This document shows positions 16,546 through 24,979 of a stretch of 64,000 bases of DNA, one piece after another. Position numbers and translations under genes: made by a program. Under the pieces are notes generated by a model, which had not been told where the DNA came from, searched no databases, and saw only the letters and a program-made list of their open reading frames with translations. The first letter of the stretch is position 1; each line of letters opens with the position of its first letter. The stretch comes from Hyphomonas sp. (GTDB taxonomy: Bacteria; Pseudomonadota; Alphaproteobacteria; Caulobacterales; Hyphomonadaceae), in contig NZ_CP051230.1 of NCBI RefSeq assembly GCF_017792385.1, positions 2,294,001-2,358,000 of the forward strand, given 5' to 3'.

Positions 16546-19536
16546 ATGAACAAAAGACTGTTCCGTCGGTCGGTCTTCGGCAGCGTCGCTATTGGCGCGC
16601 TCGTCGTTTCCGGCGCGGCTTCCGCCCAGGACGCGGAGGATAACTCCGACGACGTTCTGGAAATCATTGACGAAGCACCGCAAGAGGAAGCGCGTCAGGA
16701 GAAAATCGTTGTGACCGGCTCGCTGCTGGCACGCGACGAATTCTCGTCTTCGTCTCCCATTCAGGTCATCACCGCTGAAGTGGCGACTCTGGAAGGCCTC
16801 GTCGACACGGCTGCCCTTCTTCAGGGCTCTTCGCTGGCATCTGGCTCGACCCAGCTGAACAACACGTTCCAGAACTTCGTCACCAATGGTGGTGTTGGTA
16901 CGCAGACCCTCGACCTTCGCGGTTGTGGCGACACGCGCACACTGGTTCTGGTTGACGGCAAGCGCCCAGGCCCGGCCGGTACGCGCGGAGCTGTGTCCGC
17001 CCTCGACCTGAACGTCGTTCCGCAGTCCATCATTTCCCGCGTCGAGATCCTGAAGGATGGCGCCTCGACGATCTACGGTTCGGACGCTGTCTGCGGCGTG
17101 GTGAACATCATCACCCGTGACGAAGTCGACGATCTCGAGCTGAACTTCAACATCACCCAGCCTTTCGAGGAAGGTGGCGAGCAGTACACGGCCAGCGCAG
17201 CCTGGGGCTTCGAGCTCGGTGACAATGCCGACTTCACCCTGTCCGCTGAATACCGCCTCTCCGAGGAACTGGACACCAGCCAGCGCGATTACCTGTCCTG
17301 CCCGCGGGACCTGGTCCGTGATCCGTCGACCGGTCGTCTTCTGGATCGTCTCAATTATTCCGCAACGGCAACCGACCCGCGCGTCAATTGTAACAACCTG
17401 TACCACAACACGGTCATCGACGCCTTCTCCGGCGAGCGCCTCATCCCGTCCCCGGACGGCACGACGGGTGCAACGATCTTCGGTGGTTCGATCCCGGGCT
17501 ATCGTCCGCGCATCGGTACGGGCTATCTCGAAAATGGACAGCCTTACTACGAAGACATTCTCGACGCGCCGTTCCTCGACAATGAGGACTTCATCCCGCG
17601 CAACGAGAACCTCTCACTGTTCGGTACGGCAGACGTGGTCCTCGGTGGCGTCACCTGGGATACGGAACTGCTGTTCAGCCGTCGTGAAACCGAAATCGAG
17701 GGCTGGCGTCAGTTCTTCCCGCGTGTCGGTTCCGCAACCAACCCGGCCGGCAACAACCCGCTCTACGGTTACATCAGCGACCCGACCTACACGAACCAGA
17801 TCAACTCTCTGGCTCAGCCGGTCATTCCGTTTGCAACCGAAGACAAGGTCACGGTTGACTACTACTACGGTGCAACCTCGTTCTCCGGCGGCTTTGCTCC
17901 GGGCTTCCTGGACGACTGGTCCTGGAAACTCGACGCGACCTACACCCGTGGTGAAGGTACGTATGAGGGTAACGAGATCCTGACCTCGAAATCGGGTGAC
18001 TGGAACTTTGATGGCGTTGACTACGACAATGATGGCGTCGTCGACCTGATCGCACCGCCGACAATCGACCTGCTCGATCCGGAAGTGCTCGACGGTACGC
18101 GTCAGGCTGAACTGCAGGCCGCCATTGGTGGTTACCAGTCCGGTGAGACGATTTACGAGCAGACGACCTTCACGGCCGTTGTTGCTGGTGAACTGTTCGA
18201 ACTGCCAGCTGGCCCGATCGGTCTCGGCCTCGGTGCCGAATACCGCGAATTCAGCATCGACGACACGCCGGGTGAACTGACCCAGTCGGGCGACATCTGG
18301 GGGTCTTCGACCGCTGGCCCGACCCGCGGCGAAAACAATGTTGCTGAACTCTTCGCAGAAGTCGAAGTGCCGGTCTTTAAAGGCCAGCCTTTCGCTGAAG
18401 ACGTCACGATCAACGCCTCCGTGCGTGGCTTCGAATACGACATCGGCGGTTCCGACTCGATCTACAAGGTCGGCGTGAACTGGCAGGTCAACCCGATCTT
18501 CCGGGCCCGTTCGAGCTTCGGTACGTCCTACCGCGCACCGGCCCTGTTCGAACTGTTCCTGCAGGACCAGACGGGCTTTGTGTCCCAGACCTCGATCGAC
18601 CCGTGTATCAACTGGGGTGACTCGACCAACCAGAACATCCGTACGAACTGTGCAGCCGCAGGCATTCCTGACGACTTCGCAGGTGCCCTCGGTGGTTCTG
18701 CCCTGATCACGACCTCTGGTGGTGGCGACCAGCTCGAATCGGAATCCGGTGAAACCTTCACCGCCGGTATCGTTCTGACGCCGACCTTCGCGAACCTGAA
18801 CATCGCGATCGACTACTATGAAGTCGAAATCCAGGATCAGATCACGAGCCTGTCCGGTGCACAGATCGTTGGTGGCTGTTACGCAACCACGACCTTCCCG
18901 AACGATTTCTGTGACCTGTTCGAGCGGGCCCCGGCAACGGACCTGACCCCGTTCCAGCTGGACAACATTCAGGCGCTTACCCTGAACGTCGACTCCCAGC
19001 AGCAGCGCGGTATCGACCTCGAAGTGCGTTATGAAGAAGACTTCAACTTCGGCACGCTGACCGTTGAGAGCTCCGTCAACTGGGCCCTCGAGCGTTACAT
19101 CAACGTGTTCGGTTCCGACTTCGTGTCCGGCGTGGAAGACAACGACTTCAATGGCACGATCGGCTATCCGAGCGTTGTCGGTGACTTCGACATCCGCCTC
19201 GACCGCGGCGACTGGACCTACTCCTGGTTCACGACCTTCATCGGCCGCCAGGACGACAACCGCTACTTCGCGGACGACCTGAACGAGCCGTCGAGCTACT
19301 TCGGTCTGGACGGCCAGTACAAGGTCTTCACGGAAGCTCAGTTCCAGCACGGTGCGTCCGTTCGCTGGACGGGTGACACCTGGTCCATCACCGGCGGTAT
19401 CCGCAACATCTTCGATGAAGCACCGCCGCAGGTCTCCGACATCATCACGACCAGCGCCGGCAACACACCGCTCAGCGCAACGGCATACGACATTCGCGGT
19501 CGCCGTGCCTTCGTGAGCGTGTCCAAGACCTTCTAA
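16546..19536 (+). CDS. TonB-dependent receptor (cysteine-rich plug and loops)
   Basis: A 996-residue outer-membrane TonB-dependent receptor. It has a signal peptide (about 1-27), a possible TonB box region around EKIVVTGSLL, a plug with the usual DLRGCGDTRTLVLVDGKR and YGSDAVCGVVNIITR motifs, and a 22-strand barrel ending in SVSKTF. Cys127 and Cys183 replace the residues usually Leu and Ala in those plug motifs; other Cys pairs occur in predicted loops. Codons such as GGT, CGT, CTG and AAC dominate more than in the neighbours, as in highly expressed genes. The start at 16546 follows AGGGG. The substrate is unknown; the divergent S9 peptidase suggests peptides. Confidence 0.93.
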   Translation: MNKRLFRRSVFGSVAIGALVVSGAASAQDAEDNSDDVLEIIDEAPQEEARQEKIVVTGSLLARDEFSSSSPIQVITAEVATLEGLVDTAALLQGSSLASGSTQLNNTFQNFVTNGGVGTQTLDLRGCGDTRTLVLVDGKRPGPAGTRGAVSALDLNVVPQSIISRVEILKDGASTIYGSDAVCGVVNIITRDEVDDLELNFNITQPFEEGGEQYTASAAWGFELGDNADFTLSAEYRLSEELDTSQRDYLSCPRDLVRDPSTGRLLDRLNYSATATDPRVNCNNLYHNTVIDAFSGERLIPSPDGTTGATIFGGSIPGYRPRIGTGYLENGQPYYEDILDAPFLDNEDFIPRNENLSLFGTADVVLGGVTWDTELLFSRRETEIEGWRQFFPRVGSATNPAGNNPLYGYISDPTYTNQINSLAQPVIPFATEDKVTVDYYYGATSFSGGFAPGFLDDWSWKLDATYTRGEGTYEGNEILTSKSGDWNFDGVDYDNDGVVDLIAPPTIDLLDPEVLDGTRQAELQAAIGGYQSGETIYEQTTFTAVVAGELFELPAGPIGLGLGAEYREFSIDDTPGELTQSGDIWGSSTAGPTRGENNVAELFAEVEVPVFKGQPFAEDVTINASVRGFEYDIGGSDSIYKVGVNWQVNPIFRARSSFGTSYRAPALFELFLQDQTGFVSQTSIDPCINWGDSTNQNIRTNCAAAGIPDDFAGALGGSALITTSGGGDQLESESGETFTAGIVLTPTFANLNIAIDYYEVEIQDQITSLSGAQIVGGCYATTTFPNDFCDLFERAPATDLTPFQLDNIQALTLNVDSQQQRGIDLEVRYEEDFNFGTLTVESSVNWALERYINVFGSDFVSGVEDNDFNGTIGYPSVVGDFDIRLDRGDWTYSWFTTFIGRQDDNRYFADDLNEPSSYFGLDGQYKVFTEAQFQHGASVRWTGDTWSITGGIRNIFDEAPPQVSDIITTSAGNTPLSATAYDIRGRRAFVSVSKTF

Positions 19537-19558
19537 GGTCGGACCTCTTCAGAATGCG

Positions 19559-19588
19559 AAAGGGCGGACCCTCGGGTCCGCCCTTTTT
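19559..19588 (+). terminator. Rho-independent terminator after the TonB receptor
   Basis: AAAGGGCGGACCC (19559-19571) and GGGTCCGCCCTTT (19574-19586), followed by TT. The arms are identical to those at 14180; only the 2-base centre differs (TC instead of GA). Flanking AATGC and GCATT extend the stem. Confidence 0.88.
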
Positions 19589-19718
19589 GCATTGCCAGGC
19601 AGGGAGTAAGCGTGTCGCCGCAGCGCCGAGCAGCAGGGCGGGCGTGGGCGCGCCGCAATGCCCCAAAGGCCCGGATGAGGGCGTCTGGTTCAGATGTCCG
19701 AAATGTCTGGGGGCCTGC

Positions 19719-19793
19719 TGGTGCCGCGAGGGAGAATTGAACTCCCGACCTCATCATTACCAATGATGCGCTCTACCACTGAGCTACCGCGGC
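19719..19793 (-). tRNA. tRNA-Thr (GGU anticodon)
   Basis: A complete cloverleaf on the minus strand. The acceptor stem is GCCGCGG with UCGCGGC, the anticodon arm CAUCA-UUGGUAA-UGAUG gives anticodon GGU, the T-arm GGGAGUUCAAUUCUCCC is regular, and discriminator A with an encoded CCA ends the gene. It reads ACC/ACU threonine codons. Confidence 0.97.
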
Positions 19794-19870
19794 ATTGCAG
19801 GAATGGAAAGCGGGCTTTAGCTTATGCGGGCACACATGAAAAGACCGTTTTGCCGCGAAATGCACCTCTC

Positions 19871-20008
19871 ATGACAGACAAGACGACACAGCAGGACAAG
19901 GCAGCCCGCCGGGCCGAGGCCCTGCGGGCCAATCTGCGGCGCCGCAAGGCCGCCACGCGCAAGGCAAAGGCTCCGCCGCCCGCGAAATCCGGGGACCCGC
20001 AAGGGTGA
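19871..20008 (+). CDS. Small basic conserved protein (45 aa)
   Basis: A 45-residue Lys/Arg/Ala-rich protein with the pattern AARRAEALRANLRRRKAATR and a proline-rich tail. Very similar short basic ORFs occur in many alphaproteobacteria near murA, which is why I accept it; this is from memory, not a search. It begins at an ATG after the tRNA-Thr and its stop overlaps the GTG of the P450 gene (GTGA), so it leads the operon. An RNA- or nucleic-acid-binding role is possible from charge alone; no function is known. Confidence 0.65.
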   Translation: MTDKTTQQDKAARRAEALRANLRRRKAATRKAKAPPPAKSGDPQG

Positions 20009-21210
20009 GCCTGCCGCTCAATTCCCAGGCCTACCTGCGCGATCCCCACGCCATTCTGGCCCCGGCGCAGCAGGCGGGCCTGTTCGTGACGCAAAAGCTG
20101 CCCTTCCTCGGCCGCTGCACGCTGGTGCTCGGACACGGCGAATGCCAGGACTTCCTCAAGGATACGGGCCGTTTCGCCGTTGATGCCCGCAATGCCGGGG
20201 CAAGCGCGCCCTTTGACCTCAAATTCCTGCCCCGGCCGCTGAAGCGGCTGGCGAGCAATCTCCTGTCCCTCGATGATCCGGACCATCGGCGCCTGCGCCG
20301 GCTGGTCGACCAGCCCTTCCGGCGCGTCTCGATCGATGCGTTGAAGCCCCGCATCCGCGAAACCTGTGACCGGCTCGCCCATGACATGGTGCGCACCGAC
20401 CAGCGGGACGTGGTGGAGGGAATCAGCCGGCAATTGCCGCTCCTGGTGATCTACGATTTGCTGGGCTTTTCGGGCGAATTGCGCGCAAAGCTCGATTCGC
20501 TGCTGCAGGGGCTGACGGCGACGGCCAACATCTTCAATGTGCTGCGCGGGCTGACCTTGCTGGGTCCGGTCCAGAAACTGCTGGAGCGGGAATTCGAGCG
20601 GGTGCGGCATGCGCCCGGACCCGGCCTGGTCACCGAACTGGTGCATGCCGAGGCCGATGGCGACCGGATGAGCGATGACGAACTCGTCGCCATGGTCTTC
20701 GTCCTGTTCATCGCCGGCCACGAGACGACCAAACACCTGATATCCGTCGGCCTGCACACGCTGCTCACCACGCCCGGCGCGGCAGACGCCTATCGGTCGA
20801 TGGACGCGGACGCGCGCGGCATTGCGGTCGATGAATTGATGCGGTTCTGCGCGCCGGTGCAGATGACCAAGCCCCGCTATGTGCGTGATGACACGGAGTT
20901 TCACGGCAGGGCGTTTTCCCAGGGCGACCGGCTGGTCGGGCTTCTCGCGGCGGCAAACATCGATCCGAGTGTGTTCGACGATCCCCTGGCACTGGATCTG
21001 GCGCGGCGCCCGAACCGGCATCTCGGCTGGGGCAGCGGCCCGCATATCTGCCTCGGCCTGCACCTGGCCCGCGCCGAGGCCCAGGCCGCCTTTGACTGCC
21101 TGCTGGACACCTGGCCGGGCCTTGCGCTGGAGGCCGATTCCGGCCGGCTGAAATGGATTCCGCGCTCCGGTCTGCGCGGGCTGAAGCAACTGCCGGTAAT
21201 GTTTGGATAA
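20005..21210 (+). CDS. Cytochrome P450
   Basis: A 401-residue soluble bacterial cytochrome P450 monooxygenase. Signatures: I-helix oxygen-binding AGHETT at residues 237-242, ExxR at 277-280 (ELMR), and the heme loop GWGSGPHICLG with thiolate Cys349. The heme loop has Trp342 where Phe is nearly invariant. The start is a GTG overlapping the preceding small gene. It lies between that small gene and murA, an unexpected place in an otherwise conserved string. Redox partners are not in the window, and the substrate cannot be assigned. Confidence 0.93.
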   Translation: MSLPLNSQAYLRDPHAILAPAQQAGLFVTQKLPFLGRCTLVLGHGECQDFLKDTGRFAVDARNAGASAPFDLKFLPRPLKRLASNLLSLDDPDHRRLRRLVDQPFRRVSIDALKPRIRETCDRLAHDMVRTDQRDVVEGISRQLPLLVIYDLLGFSGELRAKLDSLLQGLTATANIFNVLRGLTLLGPVQKLLEREFERVRHAPGPGLVTELVHAEADGDRMSDDELVAMVFVLFIAGHETTKHLISVGLHTLLTTPGAADAYRSMDADARGIAVDELMRFCAPVQMTKPRYVRDDTEFHGRAFSQGDRLVGLLAAANIDPSVFDDPLALDLARRPNRHLGWGSGPHICLGLHLARAEAQAAFDCLLDTWPGLALEADSGRLKWIPRSGLRGLKQLPVMFG

Positions 21211-21276
21211 ACTCTGTGCAGGCCTTGCCACATTCAGGCCCTTCCAAAGCCGCGAAGCGCTGTATAAGGGCAATCC

Positions 21277-22557
21277 ATGGATAAGTTGCACATCAAGGGC
21301 GGCGCTCAGCTGAACGGCCGCATTCCGGTTTCCGGCGCGAAGAATTCCGCCCTGAAGCTGATGGTCGCCTGTCTTCTGACGGACCAGCCGATCAAGCTCA
21401 CCAACATGCCGAACCTCGCGGACACGCGGTTCCTGGCCCAGCTTCTCGAAACACTCGGTGTGGAAGTCTACTGGCCCAGGGGCGAGTCGACCTGCCGCCT
21501 CAATGCGGCAGAGCTGAAAAGCACGATCGCGCCCTATGACCAGGTCCGCAAGATGCGGGCAAGTTTCAACGTGCTCGGGCCGCTTCTTGCGCGGTCGGGC
21601 CATGCCACGGTTTCGTTGCCGGGCGGATGCGCCATTGGGGCCCGGCCGGTGGATTTGCACCTGCAGGCGCTGGAAGCCATGGGCGCAGACCTGCGCGTCG
21701 AGCAGGGCTATGTGAAGGCCGCAGCCATTCATGGCCTGAAGGGCGCGCATATCAATTTCGCCATGCCGAGTGTCGGGGCCACCGAACACGCCATGCTGGC
21801 GGCCACGCTGGCAAGGGGTGTGACGGTTCTGGAAAACGCAGCACGCGAGCCGGAGATCGAGGATCTGGCCGACTGTCTCAACGCCATGGGCGCGAAGATC
21901 ACCGGTGCCGGCACGTCGAAGATCCGAATCGAGGGCGTCGAGACCCTTGGCGGAACGAGCCATGCCGTCATGCCGGACCGGATCGAAGCCGGCACGTTTG
22001 CCATGGCGGCGGCGGCCGCCGGCGGCGATGTCACGCTGGACGGTGCTCCGGTGGCGGCGCTTGGCGCGCTGATCGCCAAACTGCGCGAAGCCGGTGTCTC
22101 GGTCGAGACAGATGAGGATGCCAGCACGCTGCGCATTGTGCGCAACGGATCCAGGCTGAAATCAGTCAGCGTGTCGACACAGCCGCATCCGGGATTCCCG
22201 ACCGACCTGCAGGCGCAATTCATGGCGCTGATGAGCCTTGCCGACGGCACCAGCATCATCCGCGAGACGATTTTCGAAAACCGGTTCATGCATGCGCCGG
22301 AATTGTCCCGGCTCGGGGCCGACATAACTGTCAGGGGGCAGGAAGCCATCGTGAAAGGCGTACCGCACCTGACGGGCGCGCCTGTCATGGCGACAGATCT
22401 GCGCGCTTCGGTGTCTCTGGTCATTGCGGGGCTTGCCGCCGAGGGGGAGACTGTGGTGAACCGTATCTATCATCTGGACCGCGGGTTCGAGCGGCTGGAA
22501 GAGAAACTGAACGCCTGCGGGGCCAGCATCACACGCCGGTCCGAGGACGAGGAATAG
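21277..22557 (+). CDS. murA: UDP-N-acetylglucosamine 1-carboxyvinyltransferase
   Basis: A 426-residue MurA that transfers enolpyruvyl from PEP to UDP-GlcNAc, the first committed step of peptidoglycan synthesis in the cytoplasm. The UDP-sugar-binding Lys22-Asn23 (SGAKNSALK) and the catalytic Cys118 in LPGGCAIGARP are present, so the enzyme has the fosfomycin-target Cys. Length and start (MDKLHIKGG) are standard. It is followed closely by DUF2948, hisD and UPF0262, a gene order common in alphaproteobacteria. Confidence 0.97.
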   Translation: MDKLHIKGGAQLNGRIPVSGAKNSALKLMVACLLTDQPIKLTNMPNLADTRFLAQLLETLGVEVYWPRGESTCRLNAAELKSTIAPYDQVRKMRASFNVLGPLLARSGHATVSLPGGCAIGARPVDLHLQALEAMGADLRVEQGYVKAAAIHGLKGAHINFAMPSVGATEHAMLAATLARGVTVLENAAREPEIEDLADCLNAMGAKITGAGTSKIRIEGVETLGGTSHAVMPDRIEAGTFAMAAAAAGGDVTLDGAPVAALGALIAKLREAGVSVETDEDASTLRIVRNGSRLKSVSVSTQPHPGFPTDLQAQFMALMSLADGTSIIRETIFENRFMHAPELSRLGADITVRGQEAIVKGVPHLTGAPVMATDLRASVSLVIAGLAAEGETVVNRIYHLDRGFERLEEKLNACGASITRRSEDEE

Positions 22558-22578
22558 GGCTGATCCCAAGGGGCATTG

Positions 22579-23028
22579 ATGGCTGATGTAAAACCACTTC
22601 GTCTCCTCGCTGAAACGGCTGAGGATCTGGAAGTCATTTCCGCCGCCATCCAGGACTCCGTGGTGAAGGCCGGCAATCTGAAATACGAATCCCGCCGCAA
22701 CCGGTTCGCGCTGGAAATCAACCGCTTCCGCTGGGAAGCCGGGGCGAAACGCGGCGACGGCGAGCGTGTGCGTTCGCTGCTGGCCTTTGACGGCGTGCTT
22801 GGCGTGAAGACCCGCGCCGTGACCAAGGCTGATCCGGAAATGATCCTGTCGCTGCTGCAGGTCACCTTTACCCCGGCTGATGAGCCGCCGGGCGGCAAGG
22901 TGACCCTCCTGTTCGCGGGAGACGGGGAAATCGTACTGGAAGTCGAAGTTCTGGATGCAACCCTGCTCGACAGTGACTATGTGTGGCCGACGCGCCGCCT
23001 CCCCAGCCACGAGCGGCGCCGGAGATAG
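22579..23028 (+). CDS. DUF2948-family protein
   Basis: A 149-residue protein of the alphaproteobacterial DUF2948 family, recognised by LRLLAETAEDLEVISAAIQD, the KYESRRNRFALEINRFRWE block and the C-terminal DATLLDSDYVWPTRRLPSH. It has no signal peptide. It lies between murA and hisD with short spacings, its usual place in this class, and is presumably cotranscribed. The ATG at 22579 is preferred over the preceding TTG because AAGGGG is better spaced. No function is known. Confidence 0.85.
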   Translation: MADVKPLRLLAETAEDLEVISAAIQDSVVKAGNLKYESRRNRFALEINRFRWEAGAKRGDGERVRSLLAFDGVLGVKTRAVTKADPEMILSLLQVTFTPADEPPGGKVTLLFAGDGEIVLEVEVLDATLLDSDYVWPTRRLPSHERRRR

Positions 23029-23030
23029 TC

Positions 23031-24335
23031 ATGGTTCGCAGGTTTCAAGCCTCTTCCGCCGGTTTCAATGGCGAATTCGCCCAGTTCCTTCAGCAGGCAC
23101 GCGGGACGGGCGAGGACGTTGCCAATACCGTCACCGGCATCCTCAAGGATGTTCAGGCACGCGGCGGCGAGGCCGTGGCCGAGTACACGGCCAAATTCGA
23201 TGGTCTGCAGATCGACCCGTCGACGCTGCAATCGGACAATGTGAACCTGCACGCGCTGGCCGCTGAATGCCCGGCAGATTTGCGGGATGCCATCGATTTC
23301 GCGCATGACCGGATTGCCGCCTATCATGCGGCCCAACGGCCTGCCGATCACAGTTTTACAGATGCCGCCGGCATCGAGCTGGGCTGGCGCTGGACCGCGC
23401 TCGACAGTGTCGGCGTCTATGTGCCGGGGGGACGGGCGAGCTATCCCTCCTCTGTCCTGATGAATACGGTGCCGGCGAGGATTGCCGGGGTCGAACGTAT
23501 TGTGATGGTGGCGCCCGCGCCGAAGGGCGAACTGTCGCCGGCCGTGGCCTATGCGGCCGTGAAGGCCGGGGTTGACGAATTCTATCCGATTGGCGGGGCA
23601 CAGGCCGTGGCGGCGCTGGCCCATGGTACGGCAAACCTTGCGCCGGTCGACAAGATAGTCGGGCCGGGCAATGCCTTCGTCGCTGAAGCCAAGCGCCAGG
23701 TATTCGGCAGGGTGGGCATCGACACGATTGCCGGTCCGTCGGAAATTCTCGTCATTGCAGACCACACGGCAAACCCCGACTGGGTGGCCGCAGACCTCTT
23801 GTCCCAGGCCGAGCATGATCCAAGCAGTCAGTCGATCCTGATCGTTGTGGATCAGGCTGTGGGAGACTCTGTGGAAAACGCTGTGGAAAACCAGTTGAAT
23901 TCCCTGCCGACCGGAGAGCGTGCCCGTGAAAGCTGGGTCAATCACGGGGCCATCGTGACCGCGCCGGACCTGCAGGCTGCGGCGAGCATCGCGAACCGCA
24001 TCGCGGCCGAGCATCTCGAACTGTGCGTTGAGGATCCGGACGCTCTTCTACCGCTGGTGCGCCATGCCGGCGCTGTCTTCCTCGGTCACTACACGCCCGA
24101 GGCTCTGGGCGACTATGTGACCGGGTCCAACCATGTCCTGCCCACCAGCCGCGCGGCGCGCTTCTCGTCGGGTCTTGGCCTTTACGATTTCCTGAAACGG
24201 ATGAGCATCCAGCGCGTTGGCGCACAGGGCTTTGCCGCCATCGCCCCGGCGGCATTGCGGCTTGCCGAGGCTGAACGCCTGCCGGCGCATGCCCGCTCCA
24301 TTTCCATCCGCACGAACCGGGACACCGAAGGGTGA
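23031..24335 (+). CDS. hisD: Histidinol dehydrogenase
   Basis: A 434-residue zinc- and NAD-dependent histidinol dehydrogenase, which carries out the last two steps of histidine synthesis (L-histidinol to L-histidine). Family features: VYVPGGRASYPSSVLMNTVP, the IDTIAGPSEILVIAD block, LLSQAEHDPSSQSIL containing catalytic Glu-His, and the C-terminal GSNHVLPTSRAARFSSGL with a zinc ligand. The ATG at 23031 lies two bases after the DUF2948 stop, with GGAGA upstream. It overlaps UPF0262 by four bases. Confidence 0.96.
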   Translation: MVRRFQASSAGFNGEFAQFLQQARGTGEDVANTVTGILKDVQARGGEAVAEYTAKFDGLQIDPSTLQSDNVNLHALAAECPADLRDAIDFAHDRIAAYHAAQRPADHSFTDAAGIELGWRWTALDSVGVYVPGGRASYPSSVLMNTVPARIAGVERIVMVAPAPKGELSPAVAYAAVKAGVDEFYPIGGAQAVAALAHGTANLAPVDKIVGPGNAFVAEAKRQVFGRVGIDTIAGPSEILVIADHTANPDWVAADLLSQAEHDPSSQSILIVVDQAVGDSVENAVENQLNSLPTGERARESWVNHGAIVTAPDLQAAASIANRIAAEHLELCVEDPDALLPLVRHAGAVFLGHYTPEALGDYVTGSNHVLPTSRAARFSSGLGLYDFLKRMSIQRVGAQGFAAIAPAALRLAEAERLPAHARSISIRTNRDTEG

Positions 24336-24817
24336 GCCGGGACCGTCTCATCGGCGTCGATATCGACGATGAGACGCTGGGCGCGTCCGGCCCGGACGCC
24401 GAGCATGAGCGGCGTGTCGCAATCTTCGATCTTCTTGAAGACAACCAGTTCAAGGTCATCGACAAGGATGAGGGGCCGTATCAGCTCCGTCTGTCGAAGG
24501 CCGAGCGTCGCCTCGTCTTCGCCGTGCGCAATGAGGCCGGCGAGGATGTGCACACTTTTATTCTGTCACTGGGGCCGTTCCGCGGCGTGATCCGCGACTA
24601 CTTCATGATCTGCGACAGCTATTATGATGCGATCCGTACTCAGTCTCCGCACCAGATCGAGGCCATCGACATGGCCCGGCGCGGCATTCACAATGAAGGC
24701 TCGGAACTCCTGGCTGAGCGCCTCGAAGGCAAGATCGAGGTCGATTTCTCCACCGCGCGGCGGCTGTTCACGCTGATCTGCGCCCTGCATGCCGGACAGG
24801 CCCGCGCGGCAGGATAG
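24332..24817 (+). CDS. UPF0262-family protein
   Basis: A 161-residue protein of the UPF0262 family, which is almost confined to alphaproteobacteria and normally follows hisD. Recognised by LIGVDIDDETLG, the LLEDNQFKV and FILSLGPFRGVIRDYFMICDSYYDAIR segments and HNEGSELLAERL. The GTG start overlaps the hisD stop (GTGA). Elsewhere the string often continues into a low-molecular-weight phosphatase and infA; here it stops and a carbohydrate-type lipoprotein gene follows. The function is unknown. Confidence 0.9.
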   Translation: MSRDRLIGVDIDDETLGASGPDAEHERRVAIFDLLEDNQFKVIDKDEGPYQLRLSKAERRLVFAVRNEAGEDVHTFILSLGPFRGVIRDYFMICDSYYDAIRTQSPHQIEAIDMARRGIHNEGSELLAERLEGKIEVDFSTARRLFTLICALHAGQARAAG

Positions 24818-24947
24818 GCGCTCAATTCGTCAGCTGATAGGCGCGCGGCATCCGAGGATGTCAATCCACGCGCCCGCCGTCCGTTTCCGGGCTTAGCCTC
24901 TCTGGATGTGGTGCGGAGCCGGTTGCCAATCAGGAATCCGGCGATAA

Positions 24948-24961
24948 TGATACCGCTATCA
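24948..24961. promoter_or_regulatory. LacI-family-type operator upstream of DUF1593 gene
   Basis: TGATACCGCTATCA is symmetric as TGATA-N-CG-N-TATCA and fits the Caulobacter-type LacI-operator pattern TGWNANCGNTNWCA. It ends 18 bases before the ATG at 24980, overlapping the likely promoter. A related site is in the GH43 gene start at 10394. Confidence 0.55.
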
Positions 24962-24979
24962 TAAATCAGGGAGGCAAGT

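Noticed and set aside
17614..19350. 578-codon minus-strand ORF antisense to the TonB receptor
   Set aside because: No recognisable domain; results from biased codons (few plus-strand codons giving antisense stops) in a highly expressed receptor.
19822..21963. 713-codon minus-strand ORF antisense to the P450 and the start of murA
   Set aside because: Composition-driven shadow of two well-identified plus-strand genes; no family motif or ribosome-binding site, and it also covers the small basic gene.
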